Assembly: GCA_028583685.1 (NCBI GenBank)
Contig: JAMXIF010000031.1
Span: forward strand, 6,051,038 to 6,115,037
Direction: 5' to 3'
Length of the DNA: 64,000 nucleotides
DNA from: Petaurus breviceps papuanus
Lineage: Eukaryota; Chordata; Mammalia; Diprotodontia; Petauridae
Shown: piece by piece, positions 10,268-21,019 of the stretch
How the letters are laid out: each line of letters opens with the position of its first letter
Numbering within the stretch: the stretch's first letter is position 1
Translations under genes and position numbers: made by a program
Notes under the pieces: model-generated
Told to the model about the DNA's origin: nothing
What the model saw: the letters and a program-made list of their open reading frames with translations, nothing else
The model's database searches: none

Positions 10268-10492
10268 TACCATTATCTTCTTTAGAAGGTCTGTATTCAA
10301 ATTTCAGCTCTGACAGTTACTACCTACCTGTATGCTTGCAGAAAGTCACTTGAACATCTTGAGCCTCAGTTTACTCAATTGTAAAATGAGGGCAGGGATA
10401 TTTGTACTACATAACTCAAAGCAATGTTATGAAGAATGCAAGTTGGGAACCTTAAGGCACCATAAAATTATGAGCTATTGTCACTAGGCCAC
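10268..10492 (+). repeat. Mar1/MIR-type SINE
   Basis: 'gtattcaaatttcagctctgacagtt', 'cttgagcctcagtttactcaattgtaaaatgagg' and 'ttatgagctattgtcac' in the right order. Confidence 0.75.
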
Positions 10493-11490
10493 CTTCTCTG
10501 TTTGACATGAAAGCTATAATTTGAATCAGGTGCAGGGAGCTGGGGAAGAGAAACAAGAATGAGTTTTCATTCTGAGCCTTTGGCAAACCAGCTGCTAAAA
10601 ATCTTCTGTGCCTCCTGGAATATGTACCCTCCTATACTGGTAGCTTAGATGCTTATGCTTATTGGAACAGAAACAATGAAAGGCTGCCCCAGGGTACCGT
10701 TTTGGAAGTATCTCTGATTTGTAAGTTTCAAGTTCTGCGTGCATTTCGTTCGGTGGCTTTTCTTGCCATCTTTTAGCACCTTCAGGGAGTATATAAAATG
10801 AGCAGATGAGTCTGCACTGAGAAATTAAAACCCCCCTGGTAATTTCCAGCCACTTTGAATAAGTGAAAGATAAAAAAGAAAACCCTTCTTTAGATCTGGT
10901 TGAAAAGTAGCCACTTTTCAATAAGTAGTAACTTAACTTAGTCTTCCACCCTCATAAATTAATCTCATAAATATAGAGAAGCCTAGCTAGAAACCATCCC
11001 AAATAATGGTAATCAACTCACTCATTTGGTAAATTCTGCAGCAATTTTGATATTGTTATTTGAAATGATCATAAAGAAGAAAAACCCAGGACAGGAAACC
11101 ATTGTTTTCATTATAAATGGCATGGGTGAAAATTCCAGTTTCTTAATGAGACAGAATTAATTCCCACTGTATTCAGAAGGAAGGGATTCTGAGGTGATCT
11201 GGCACTAGCTGTCAACTTCATGGCCAGTGTTCAACAAAACTGAAGGATTAGTGTTTGTGGGCCCCTTCTGTACTTAGATCCATTTTGGTCCATGTGCTAC
11301 AAACACAGTACCACTCACTGGTTTACATAATGGCGTGGCACATGAACAATGAAGCCATAGGATGCTAGGTGACAGACAGATGGCAAATAAACACAATGTT
11401 AAATGATGATTTCATTTGAGGTTTTGCAGGACAAAGAGCTATGTAAGATTTGTGAGAAAAGTTATTACCATTTGGAGGGACAATATTTCA
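10493..11490. other. Unassigned DNA
   Basis: About 1 kb without a recognised repeat. An antisense open frame of 108 codons (10595-10921) has no signature of a protein family and no start context I would trust. Confidence 0.4.
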
Positions 11491-11499
11491 TTGGATATT

Positions 11500-12835
11500 A
11501 AAAGTGGAACCGATAAAGTAGAAATGGAAGGATCTTGTAGGCATGGGGAGTAGTCAAAAAAAGACTGCATGCAGTCGTAAAAAGAAGATGCTCAAGGGAT
11601 AGAAAGTTATTGGGTTGGACAGAAGAGGAGAAAATAAAAGATAGAAGGGCACCAGATTTGGGAACCTGGAATACTAGGTAAAAGAGTTTCGGGTTTGTTG
11701 GGAGGCCACAGTGAGACACAGAAGATTTTTGAGCATAAAAGTGACCTGAAGATCTATACAAAGAAGAGATTATTTTGACCATGAAATTAAGGGATTGGTT
11801 GGAGGAGGGAAAGAGAATGAAGATGAACAGCCTTTAAGATGATCAACTGAGTCTGTGCCAAGCCCTGTGCTAAGCAATTTGCAGTTATCTCATTCAATCC
11901 TCACAGCAACCTGGAGAAGTAGGTGCTATTATGATATGTTACTATTTAGTTTGATGATAATTCAGGTCTGAACAGTGGTGATGCCAATAAGAATAGAGAA
12001 GAAAGAAGGATTGAAGGAGAAGTTGTGGCTGTGGAATCAGCATTCTGAAAGCTAAACTACCAGGAAAAGGAAAAGAAAAAAATACCCACAAAGTTACCAG
12101 TAAAAAACTGGGGTCAGGGTGGTGCTACAAATCGAAAAATAGTGAAGTGAGGAAAAGGCATAGGTTAGGAAAGATGAACTTAAAGAACAGATCTGGTTCA
12201 GTGAAATGGGATAGTGAAACGTTTATTGAGCCCTTACTATATGCAGTGCACTATGTCAAGCCGGGGGAACACAAATAAGAAAACAAGACAGTCCCTCTAC
12301 TTAAAAAGTTCACATTGTACTTGGGGGATACCAAAATCACGGGATGGATGAAAACTAGTTTTGATGCTAATCAGAGGGAGACAGAAGAGTAGGAGATTGA
12401 TGTTGATTAGGTTCTGAGTGATGTTGCATTTTTGTCCAAGTATAGCTAGAATCAGGGAGAAAAGAAAATTGCTGGAGTTGAGAAAGGCATTATTGAATAA
12501 TTGAGATATTAAATTTCTGGAGGAGTCAAGACTATGAGTATTGAAGTCCCTAGGATAATGGGAGAGGGTAGAATAGAGGAGAAAACATGAGGGGAAAGAC
12601 CAGGATTTTGTAGATTTCAAGAAAAAACGTTGGGGAGAAAAAATTCTAAGACGATTGAATAGACCTTGGAAGAGGAAAAGTTGTGAAAGGATGGTGTAGA
12701 GGAATGTTCTGAAGGTCGCAGTGAGGAGTAAGGAGCATGACAAACTCTCCTGTGAGTGGCAGGGAGTGAGAAAAGGTAATAAGGAGTGTGGGGACCCCAA
12801 GAAAGAATGGATTTCTGTACTGATGACTAAATAAA
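11500..12835 (+). repeat. Purine-rich ancient repeat with MIR3-type pieces
   Basis: The plus strand is G/A-rich. Words such as 'aagatttttgagcataaaagtgacctgaagatctat' and 'attattttgaccatg' recur in the copies at 42240-43020 and 54185-55085. MIR3-like segments lie at about 11845-11945 ('gccaagccctgtgctaagcaatttgcagttatctcattc') and 12200-12330 ('tttattgagcccttactatatgcagtgc..'). The C/T-rich minus strand of this block gives a 167-codon frame (12297-12800) that is only composition. Confidence 0.5.
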
Positions 12836-12944
12836 AGGAATGTTGATCGAAAAAAATTCTAGCACTAGAAAGTGTAGACAGTAGAATAGGTGGGGCAAGG
12901 GTGGGGCAAGAGCTCAGGCCATTACTTTGTTGTATATCTAGGGA

Positions 12945-13064
12945 AGAACAGCATTGTAAACTCTAAGATTAGGGACTCTCTTTAACCCTTCTTTTTATCC
13001 CCGGCACTTAACACAGTGGCTGACCCTTGGTAGTAGAAGGGAATAAGTGTTTATTAAGTATCTA
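12945..13064 (+). repeat. L2 3' end followed by MIR-type SINE head, left of the pogo insertion
   Basis: 'gtaaactctaagattagggactctc..ccccggcacttaacacagtggctgac' is an L2 terminus. 'aataagtgtttattaagtatcta' starts a MIR3-type SINE that is cut at 13064 and resumes at 14992. Confidence 0.7.
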
Positions 13065-13087
13065 CCATGTTTCCCCAATAATAAGAC
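13065..13087. repeat. Left terminal inverted repeat of the pogo element
   Basis: CCATGTTTCCCCAATAATAAG plus AC. It mirrors 14967-14989 with two transitions, both of the CpG-decay kind. The adjacent GTCTTATTAT makes a small palindrome with AATAAGAC. Confidence 0.95.
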
Positions 13088-13210
13088 ACTGTCTTATTAT
13101 TTTTTTGGACAGAAAAACACCAGAGGGCTTATTTTCAGGGGAGGGCTTATTTTAATGAACATTGACAGCAATTTTAGTAAACAGGTAAATGTGAACAAAA
13201 AAATGTACCT

Positions 13211-14514
13211 TTATTCAATAATGATCATGTCATCTTCTTCAACAACATCGTCATAAGTGGCCATACCCTGAATTCCGTCCTGGATGTCTTGCGCCTCCAT
13301 TTCCTTCAGAAGAAGTGGACCCAATCTGTCATGTCCAGCAATATAGCTCTCTTTAAATGAATATGTCTTGTCCAGGTAACCTGCTCGTAGTGCCTTGGCG
13401 ACACAGCTGTCAGTAATTTTATCCCATGACTTCTTCACCCAAGTCACGACTTCTTGCAGACAGGGCTTCACAAAGTTTCCACGCTGATTTCTTTCCATTC
13501 TATTTTCAATGTAGTCATTGACTTCCATGCGCAAATGGTCCTTAAATGGCTTCTTTATTGCAATATCAAGGGTCTGGAGATAGGCGGTCATTCCTGCAGG
13601 AATCATTACTTGATCTATTCTTCTCTCTGCAAGGAAGTTCTTCATTTCTTTAGCGCGGTGAGTGCTGGCTGAATCCCAGACTATCAGACCTCTTTGGTAA
13701 CCTCGCATAACAAGTGGCAGCATTAAATCAACCCACTTTCTTATAACGGCTTGTGTACACCAGGCTTTTTCGGTTTCAAGAACGTAAATGCCAGATACAT
13801 GTTCAATCTTATCTTTCTTGCCCTTACTGATGATTAGAGGTGTGGCTTTCTTTCCATCCAAACGAATTGCCAAAACACAGGTGACCCGTGCACTTTCATA
13901 GCCAGTGGTGGGAATGTAGATTGACGTTGTACCCCTGTGATGAATTGTTGTTTGAGATCCTTGTCCTGTAAACACTGCAGTTTCATCCATAGCAATCATA
14001 TTGCAGGTTTGGTACTTGGAAATGTCGATCCTATCAATAAAGGACTTGAATGCAAGTGCACATTTAATAACTTCAGCATCTTCCAGCTTAAACAGTGTTG
14101 TTGATCTTCTTAGGGACAGTTCATACCGTTGAAGGAAACCGTCCAACCAGTGTTGTGATGCTTTGAATCCTTCTGAGACCATTTCAAACTCTGGTGCCAT
14201 TGAAAGGGCAAATGCTTGAATATCAGCCCTGCGCACAACCAAGGCCTTTGCTCTCCTGTCAGCAATCCATTCACCAATGAGGATCTCCAAGTCAGGATAT
14301 AAGGGCTACCGACCTGATCCAGACCTGCGCTTTTTCCCTTTTCCCTCATCCACCTGTTGATTGAGGTTATTATAATCTGCTCTCCATTTTCTGACCATTC
14401 GAAGATCCAAAAGTTTTTCTTTGCAGAAAACTGCAAGATTCTTGCCATGTGACTCCTCTACAATTGCTTTCTTATACTCAACAGTATACGGTAGCTCTTC
14501 CTTTTTGTACTCAT
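13211..14514 (-). pseudogene. pogo-family transposase, one in-frame stop and a disturbed N-terminus
   Basis: Cut-and-paste transposase that would act in the nucleus on the element's own ends. From the start side: a Brinker/pipsqueak-like helix-turn-helix (Y-T-V-E-Y-K-K-A-I-V-E-E-S to V-R-K-W-R-A-D-Y, about 14374-14485); then a CENP-B/Tc5-type helix-turn-helix (A-D-I-Q-A-F-A-L-S to F-L-Q-R-Y-E-L-S-L-R-R-S, about 14105-14230). A DDE domain follows, with aspartates in M-D-E-T-A-V-F, V-W-D-S-A-S-T-H and T-L-D-I-A-I-K-K-P-F-K. The last two are separated by 35 residues (DD35D), normal for pogo relatives. The long open part (14290-13211) is about 359 codons and ends with an acidic tail before TAA at 13213-13211. 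A TAG at 14308-14306 splits the two helix-turn-helix regions in the same frame. The ATG at 14514-14512 opens M-S-T-K-R-K in a different frame from the downstream domain, so a small indel near the start is likely. Family length is about 450-500 residues, so little is missing. Probably inactive. Confidence 0.92.
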
Positions 14515-14966
14515 GTCTGGGGGTCAAAACAGACAGAATAATAAAATTATGACCATCAGTCCTTCTTTTCACTCCATCATGCCCCCTGAGTTCTTCTTTT
14601 TTCCTCCATCATGCCCTTTTTATCCTCCATCATGCCCCCTCACTCCCGCTTACATACTGGGTTTTTATGTTGTCCTGCCTCAGCTCTCCTCCGCGGCACT
14701 GCTCTCAATGGCACCAGCAAGCAAATCACTGGGGAAGAACAGGATGACGCGCTCACTGCTGCAGCTCTGATTGGATGCAGCTCGGAGTGCGGTGTGCGTT
14801 TCACGGGGGTGGGGGGGGACGGTGCATACAGAGGGTACCGTAATGTAGCATGTAGTGCAGGGGATCACCTTCACTACAGTAGCAATCTCAATAGGGCTTA
14901 TTTTCGGGGGAGGGCTTATTTTAGAGGAATCTTGCACAGTAAGGGGAGGGCTTATTTTCGGGATAG

Positions 14967-14989
14967 GTCTTATTATCGGGGAAACACGG
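14967..14989. repeat. Right terminal inverted repeat of the pogo element
   Basis: GTCTTATTATCGGGGAAACA plus CGG, followed by the TA duplication. Identical to the right end of the copy at 54107-54129. Confidence 0.95.
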
Positions 14990-14991
14990 TA

Positions 14992-15210
14992 GTCTGTGCT
15001 AAGCAATTTGCAGTTATCTCATTCAATCCTCACAACAACCCCAACAGGTAAGTGCTTTTATGATCCCCATTTTACAATTGAGGAAACTGAGGCAGGAGAG
15101 ATTAAATGACTTGCTGAGGGTCACACAGCTAGTTAAGTGTCAAAGCCCAGATATGAATTTATATCTTCCAGACTCCAGGCCCAGCATTCTATTCCACCTC
15201 ACACTTAATG
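14992..15210 (+). repeat. MIR-type SINE, right part after the pogo insertion
   Basis: 'gtctgtgctaagcaatttgcagttatctcattcaatcctcacaacaacc', 'ccccattttacaattgaggaaactgaggca', 'cacacagctagttaagtg' and 'gactccaggcccagcattctattccacc' continue the SINE cut at 13064. Confidence 0.85.
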
Positions 15211-15404
15211 TTTCTTGTCTATTGACTTTTGAGAATGGGTGTGAGGGGTCAGCAGAACGTGTTACAGGCACGCCACTTGCACTTCAGGTGTTGACCTTGG
15301 ATGCCTATGATGAATGAGTAAGTTCAATAAAAGGTTTTTCTGTAATGTGTTCCTTCAGCAACACAAAAACTCTAAAAGTTTTGTAGTTAGTCATCCCCAA
15401 AGAA

Positions 15405-15572
15405 CAGGGTCATAAATTTGGCTAGCAGGGACTTAAGAGGCTGTCTAGTTCAACTTGTTTTACAGTGAGGAAACTAAGGCTTATAGAGGTTAAATGACTT
15501 GTCCAAAGTCACACAGAGCATAACTTGAACCCAGGCCCTTTGGCTCTTTTCATTATATCATGCTTATATCTT
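15405..15572 (+). repeat. MIR-group SINE
   Basis: 'cataaatttggctagcagggac', 'agttcaacttgttttacagtgaggaaactaaggc', 'gacttgtccaaagtcacacag' and 'gaacccaggccctttggctctttt' in order. Confidence 0.8.
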
Positions 15573-15691
15573 ATATTTGTCAGTGTGACCTTCAGGTGAG
15601 CTGTAGTTCTCTGATTGAGGGAGCTGAGTTCTAGGCACCTTATTTCCCATGGGGAGGTGAGTTAAGAGGGTGTTGCAAAGGGTTAAAGAAT

Positions 15692-15699
15692 AGATATAC

Positions 15700-15758
<59 letters not shown>

Positions 15759-15770
15759 TACACATATATG
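15692..15770. repeat. (TA)n microsatellite
   Basis: A near-perfect TA run of about 70 bp framed by TATACATATG and CATATATACACATATATG. Confidence 0.95.
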
Positions 15771-15924
15771 GTGTTTTCAAGGTTTCTCCTTCAGGAGTTC
15801 TGTGGTTCCTTAATTAAGAAATGCAGACATTAGATTATCTTTAGTCACCTAACAAGGAAAAGAATGCAAAATAGATAAAATTTTGTGAGAGAGAAAAAGG
15901 CAAATCTGAAGCACAGGGCAGACC

Positions 15925-16170
15925 AAGGCTGTTGTGCTGTTGAGTCCTTTCAGTCCTGTTCAGCCCTTCATGACCCACTTGGGGTTTTCTTGGCAAAGAT
16001 GCTGGAGTGCTTTGCCATTTCCTTCTCCAGCTCATTTTACAGAGGAAGAAACTGAGGCAAACAGAGTGAAATGACTTGAAGCTAGTGTCTAAAGACAGCT
16101 TTGAACTCAGGAAGATGGGGCTTCCTGACTCCAGGCCCAGTGATCTTTCTATCCATCCTAGGCCCAGAAA
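15925..16170 (-). repeat. tRNA-derived SINE with (ACA)n-type tail, minus strand
   Basis: 'gtcctttcagtcctgttcagcccttcatgaccca', 'ggggttttcttggcaaagatgctggagtg', 'tttgccatttccttctccagctcattttaca', 'gaggcaaacagagtg' and 'tgactccaggcccagtgatctttctatcc' are the reverse complement of the family seen whole at 45625-45880. Confidence 0.85.
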
Positions 16171-16299
16171 TTTGGATTGTAAGCAGCCACAGCCCAACAT
16201 GAGGGTCCTGGACTCTGAAAGTGTTATGAAGCAGTGGAAAGGAAGAGAGGGTACACTGAAAACAAATTTTGCCCATTTCCCAATTTAGTTGAGGGCTGT

Positions 16300-16562
16300 G
16301 ACTTGGTGGGAAGAGTTTGCTTGGATTTAGAGTCCCCCATTGTCCTCTCAGATAGAATGCTAGAGGCAGGAAGACCTAACTTAGCCCATGACATGTACTA
16401 GCCATGTGCCTCTGGTCTAGTCACATGTTCTTTCTGAATTCCAGGAAACTCTCTAAGAGTGTAAGATGTAGATGAGTTTCAGCTGATGGAAGCAGAGAGA
16501 GTTCCCACCCCCAGTGAGCCATTGATCCTTGATATTTTGAGTATATTGCTCCCCCCTAAATA
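16300..16562 (+). repeat. Marsupial tRNA-derived SINE
   Basis: 'tagaggcaggaagacctaacttagcccatgac', 'aggaaactctctaagagtgtaagatgtagatgag' and 'agagagttcccacccccagtgagccattga' match the order of the copy at 10038-10262. Confidence 0.7.
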
Positions 16563-17584
16563 AATTTGACTCCTCCTACTATTTCCTTCTCTCTTTGAAC
16601 CAGGCTATATTGAGAGAAACCCTGCTTGCTCCCCATTGATTCATTGTACAATAGGCTGCCTAACACTCATGAACATCTACCTCAGAGACAGAGACAGTTT
16701 GTACCCTACAGTGACCTAGCTGCTGATGTGTTGGGAAGAAATGTACTTCAGGAAGTATCTTGTCCGTGATCTCATAGAGGAGGAGCTGAAGAAGCATCAC
16801 GGAGAGCTCATAACCAGGCTTAAAGAGCTGCTGGGATTTCTAATTAAAAGGTCCCCTACCCACTGTCTGTAGTTCTTTCTCACTTAGAGTTGGGTCACAC
16901 CGAGCTTTTGTGGTATATGAGAATGGCCCACCAGTGTTTCAAGTGAGAGGGGAGTTACAGTGAGTCATAAATCTGGTAGTGCCTTTTGTGCAGATAGTGG
17001 AGACAGCCAGGAGATGAACAGTTTATACTGTGCCCAGCTCTGTGAAAGAAAGCAAAAGCCTGGCTTTTAAAAAAAGTAATTGCTTAGGAATAAGATTTTT
17101 GCTGACTTCTTCACGCTTATCTAGCTGGGAAGGAAAATATCTTTCCTGCTCTCCTTCTGGCTTCCAGGCCAGCAGTTCCAGTGTCTTCTTATAGCACAAA
17201 GTAATAACTGATACCACAGTAACATTTGTACCCAAAGACAAATCATTCTCCTATAATGACCATAGCTAAGGATTCCTTTTCCTATAAGCCACTTGTTTCT
17301 TTCACGGACTTGGGTGCCCTGATGTGGCTGCTCCAGAACAGTCTAAACCCCTCCCTGAACCGTATGGGACCACTGGCCTTCCTGGGTGAGGCTGCTTTGG
17401 AGCAAAGCTTTCTTGGTAAAAGCTAAATCCTTTTGGCTGAGTTCTAGGCAGATAAACCATAAAATGAATTCTTAGGAGAAGGCTATTAATCCAGAAAGCA
17501 ATCCAGAAAGAAACTGGGTAATTCCCTTATTTTCTGCAATATCTATCCAGTCATGAGTAACTGTAGAGGTTTGATTATTTGAAG
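16563..17584. other. Unassigned DNA
   Basis: About 1 kb without recognised repeats or exons. Confidence 0.4.
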
Positions 17585-17885
17585 AGAATAGAATCAATCA
17601 GTGGGTGTTTATGAAATATTTCCTACATTACCGGGATCTGTGCGACAAAGATACGAAGACAAGGAGACAGCATGTACAGAGATAAATACATACAAACAGA
17701 CACATGATAGTTTGGATGGAGGAAAGTACCAACAGCTTGGGGGCAGTGTCCAGAAAGGTAAATGATAACACTTGAATTGGGCTTTGCAGGAAGCTAGCAT
17801 TTTTAGCGGTGAAGGTCAGGAGAGAGAGCATTTCAGACACAGGGCTTGTTAGTGCCAGAGTACACTCAGGAGATAGGGAAATTTA
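17585..17885 (+). repeat. MIR3 head plus purine-rich ancient repeat
   Basis: 'aatcaatcagtgggtgtttatgaaatatttcctac' then 'gcaggaagctagca..', 'ggtcaggagagagagcatttcagacacaggg' and 'agtgccagag' follow the layout of the 42240-43020 copy. Confidence 0.55.
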
Positions 17886-17929
17886 ATAGTTTAAAAGTGC
17901 ACTAAGATTTCTGGAACAACCTGGGACTA

Positions 17930-18110
17930 CATGTACATGTATGAGTATACACACAGAATTGTGCACGTACACATATGTGTACATACATATATGTATATAT
18001 GTTCACACATGTATATTGTTTTGTATATGTTAGTATAGACTTACATATATTGTTGTATGTGTTCATATGCATGCACACACGTGTATATGTGTATATGTGT
18101 GTATAAAACC
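17930..18110. repeat. TG/TA/CA-rich simple repeat
   Basis: Alternating purine-pyrimidine words (TACATGTA, ACATATGTGTACATACATATATG, GTGTATATGTGTATATGTG) without a strict unit. Potential Z-DNA-prone tract. Confidence 0.8.
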
Positions 18111-18364
18111 CCTAGTAACAGTGATTTAAAGAAAAGATAAAAACTGTCAGTAATCATTGAACTTGAGCTTACATTCTAACCGTTATATATGAGACATTTA
18201 GAGTAGACAGAAGGTCTTAAATGCATTTGTTTAAATGTTCTCAAACCTCCAAAAAACCAGAGCCTTGTGGGGAGAATTTAAAAGAAGAGAAAGATAGGTT
18301 AATACTACTGAAAATAATGCTTTTACGGAGGGTAGGTGTTGCTAGATATATATTGTACTGAAAC

Positions 18365-18552
18365 ATAAGATTGAGGGGTGGAAGAAATATTAGAGACCAC
18401 TGAGTCATCCCAACCACTAACTTTATAGGTGAACAAATTGAAGCCTGGAAAGGAGAAATTACTTACCCTCAGTCACCCAACTAATGAGGAGCAGAACAGG
18501 GATTTGAACCAGCGGGGTCTAATTCTAAATCCAAAATGCTTTTCTCACTGAA
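18365..18552 (+). repeat. MIR-group SINE
   Basis: 'gattgaggggtggaagaaatattagagaccactgagt', 'ggtgaacaaattgaagcctggaaagg', 'gggatttgaaccagcggggtctaattctaaatccaaaatgc' in order. Confidence 0.7.
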
Positions 18553-18559
18553 CCTTTAC

Positions 18560-18970
18560 ACTTGATAGTGAGCAAATTGGATGACAGATTCTCTGCCTCT
18601 AGCTCACTCTTTCCTCTTCCTGGAACCAAATTGAGCCCTGAGGTGTCAGTTAAGGTAAATGTGGCCCCCAAAGAACGGCTGTTTGGTTGGAAACTCTTGA
18701 AGGTTTGTAGGCACACAGGCTTAATGAGCAGCAAAGTCACTGTTAATTTGAAAGGGTGACACGGCTCTTAGAAGCCACCAGCACACTCGAACACATTTCA
18801 GATCTGTGTTTAGTTTTGAGATAACAGGGTTGGTTTTTTTAAAACCAAAGCCCTTCTGAACATTCCAGACACCCAGCTCATCCACCAAAGTGTTGGACGT
18901 TGCAGCTATTTCATCTCGGGCTATTTGAAATGGAGATTTTAGAAATGAGATTTTGCTAGAAGGGTCTGTT
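18560..18970. other. Repeat-free block (possible conserved non-coding element)
   Basis: About 400 bp with mixed, non-repetitive composition between two SINE clusters. It includes AAATGGAGATTTTAGAAATGAG and a GGTTGGTTTTTTTAAAACC inverted pair (about 18829-18848). No open frame resembles a known protein. Confidence 0.25.
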
Positions 18971-19104
18971 CAAAAGGAATATTACCCTGCTCTTCAATTC
19001 TCCTGCTCTCATGGAATTTTACAAGGTATTAACCCTGCTCTTCTGAAAAGAGAAACCGAGACTTAATTAATGTTGGGTAGAAGTTAGAGACAGATTAGGT
19101 GCAA

Positions 19105-19315
19105 GACCACTAGCCAGTCTGGTTGATTGATAGGTCACTGGATACAGAGTCAGAAAGACCTAGGTTAAAATCCCACCTCAAACACTTAGCTGTGTCAGCC
19201 CAGGCAAATCCCTTAACCTCTCTCTGCCTCGGTTTCCCTATTGGTAAAATGAGGAAGTTGAACTCCATGGCTTCTAAGTTTCCTTCCAGTCTTAAATGTA
19301 TAATTTTACAGTAAG
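19105..19315 (+). repeat. Mar1-type SINE
   Basis: 'aggtcactggatacagagtcagaaagacctaggtt', 'ccaggcaaatcccttaacctctc', 'tgaggaagttgaactccatggcttctaag' is the full Mar1 layout. Confidence 0.8.
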
Positions 19316-19319
19316 TTAT

Positions 19320-19745
19320 ATAAGAAAGGTAGTAGAAGAAATGCTGGGTCTGTTATAAAAGGACATGGATTCAATTCTCTGGGTGGCATTTCACTTGTGT
19401 GACTCTACTTTCCTTATCTATAAAATGAGTCAGATTAAAGAGCTTTCCAGAATGAACTTTGCCCTCTCTTCCCAGGAGGGAGGGGCTAGAAATTCTGCTA
19501 ATACCCACAACAGAGGTGGCAAGAGGAGAGCATTAGCTAATACTCAAAATTCAATGACTGGGTGCCTTCTAAGAAATAATTACAGTTGACATTTATATAG
19601 AGCTCTACAATTTGCAAAGCACTTTTCTCCCAATCCATGAGGTAAAAAGTACAAATACTATTTTTTCCCCCATTTTATAGATGAAGATACTAAGGTTAAA
19701 AGAGTTCATATGGTCTCCCTGTAGTCACAAGGATGGTAAGGCATT
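19320..19745 (+). repeat. Two MIR-group SINE fragments
   Basis: About 19325-19470 ('ggacatggattcaattctctggg' and 'tatctataaaatgagtcag') and 19585-19745 ('gacatttatatagagctctacaatttgcaaagcacttt' and 'attttatagatgaagatactaagg'). Confidence 0.65.
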
Positions 19746-20694
19746 CATCTTACTAGACTTATTGCTCCATTTCTAGTGATGGATTCCATGTGCAATTTAA
19801 GGTTTACATCTCTTAGAGAATACCTATGCTTAACGTTGTGTATTACGTGACTTAATTGCACTAATAGGATTGAAGCAAAATTTGCTGAAGTTGTTTAGGA
19901 ATGAATCAACCATGATTCATGATATACACTCACCAGGCAAGAGCTTGCTGGATAATATGATTTATTTCTTTCTTTTCTGAATGTAATTAATAAAAAGAGG
20001 CAAAATCGATCATAGGATGGTAAAGCATTATGCATTAAAAATCCATTCATCATGCCCCTGCCCAGTTCATCAATAGAAAACAAAATAGATGTTTGACTGA
20101 AGTTTGCTTCCTTGGTCTGTGCTTATACCATCAAAGGAAAGTTGGCCCTCTTAAAATCAACCATGGGAAAGCATGCAGAAGATAAAAGAGGACAGTGAGC
20201 ACAATCATAATGCTAGTACTAAGGATAGTGAATTTAACTCTCAACCCTAACTTGGGCAAGGCAGTTGAGGTTTTGTCCAGGCTGGGAAATTGATCAGGTG
20301 TCAATAGCACATTCTGTGGGGGCGTTTTAATGGCAGCAGCTCTCATTAGCTATGTCCACCAGCACCCCTTCTCCCCTTCTTGCTCCACCTTGGGTCCTAT
20401 TCCCTTCTCCACCTGCCAACTGCTACTCCTGAGTAGAAGTAATACAAACAAGTATATTTTCACCCCAACTCCACCCCCATTACAGCCTCCCTTTCAGCAG
20501 AATAGGAAATTCAGGTCATCAAAAGGTATTTTTCCTTTCCTTCATGAGCTATACATCCAATACATATGGGAAGCTGCATTTCTCCTTCTCCCACCCCCAA
20601 GGCTATACCCCAGGTCAGCCTCACCACCACCACCACCATCATCATCATCCCCAGCTATTCCAAGTGAAAATAATTACAACTCTGCTGATAAGAA
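19746..20694. other. Unassigned DNA with a (CAC/CAT)n run
   Basis: No family recognised. A CAC/CAT tandem run lies at about 20621-20649 and creates a poly-His frame that has no other support. Confidence 0.45.
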
Positions 20695-20960
20695 GGGAAG
20701 TAAATAAGGATCTGTTTATTACCTACTATGTGCCAGAAACTATACTAAGTGCTTTATAATGCTATTTAATTTGATCTGCACAACAGCACTTTGAGATAGG
20801 TGTTATTATTATCTCCATTTTACAATTGAGGAAACTGAGGCAGAAGTTGACTGACTTGCTTACAGTCACACAGCTAGTAAGTATCTGAGGCCGAATTTGA
20901 ACTCAGCTTCTCCCTGACCCCAGGCCCAGAGCTCTATCCATTGTGCCACCTAGCAGCCTC
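20695..20960 (+). repeat. MIR3-type SINE, nearly full length
   Basis: 'gtttattacctactatgtgccagaaactatactaagtgcttt', 'attatctccattttacaattgaggaaactgaggca', 'gtcacacagctagtaagtatctgaggcc' and 'gctctatccattgtgccacctagcagcc' cover the whole family layout, including the marsupial 3' end. Confidence 0.9.
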
Positions 20961-21019
20961 TAGCTGCTCCACAAGTTCCAAATCCTTATTTATACAACCA
21001 TGGGATCAAAGGATTTAGA

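Larger units (their letters stand above)
13065..14989 (-). mobile_element. pogo-like (Tc1/mariner superfamily) DNA transposon, near complete
   Basis: A 1925-bp element flanked by the TA target duplication (13063-13064 and 14990-14991). Its 23-bp terminal inverted repeats lie at 13065-13087 and 14967-14989, and differ at two positions. The consensus starts CCGTGTTTCCCCGATAATAAG. Just inside the ends lie same-direction copies of AGGGCTTATTTT: two on the left (about 13124-13154) and three on the right (about 14893-14957), with the right terminal repeat itself a variant of that word. The transposase is coded on the minus strand. It interrupts a MIR-type SINE that continues cleanly on both sides, which proves the boundaries. 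A 423-bp deletion copy lies at 53707-54129. Confidence 0.95.

Noticed and set aside
10595-10921. 108-codon minus-strand frame
   Set aside because: No recognisable domain, no splice-site pattern or neighbouring exon, and length expected by chance in 64 kb.
12297-12800. 167-codon open frame on the minus strand
   Set aside because: It is the C/T-rich complement of a purine-rich ancient repeat; the Leu/Phe/Ser-rich translation has no domain, and similar frames arise at other copies.
14611-15051. 146-codon plus-strand frame and overlapping minus frame 14680-15006
   Set aside because: They lie in the non-coding right end of the pogo element and run across its border into a SINE; the repeated Arg-Ala-Tyr-Phe-Arg words come from the subterminal repeats.
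20544-20759. Frame with nine consecutive histidines
   Set aside because: Produced by a short (CAC/CAT)n run; nothing else in it looks coding.
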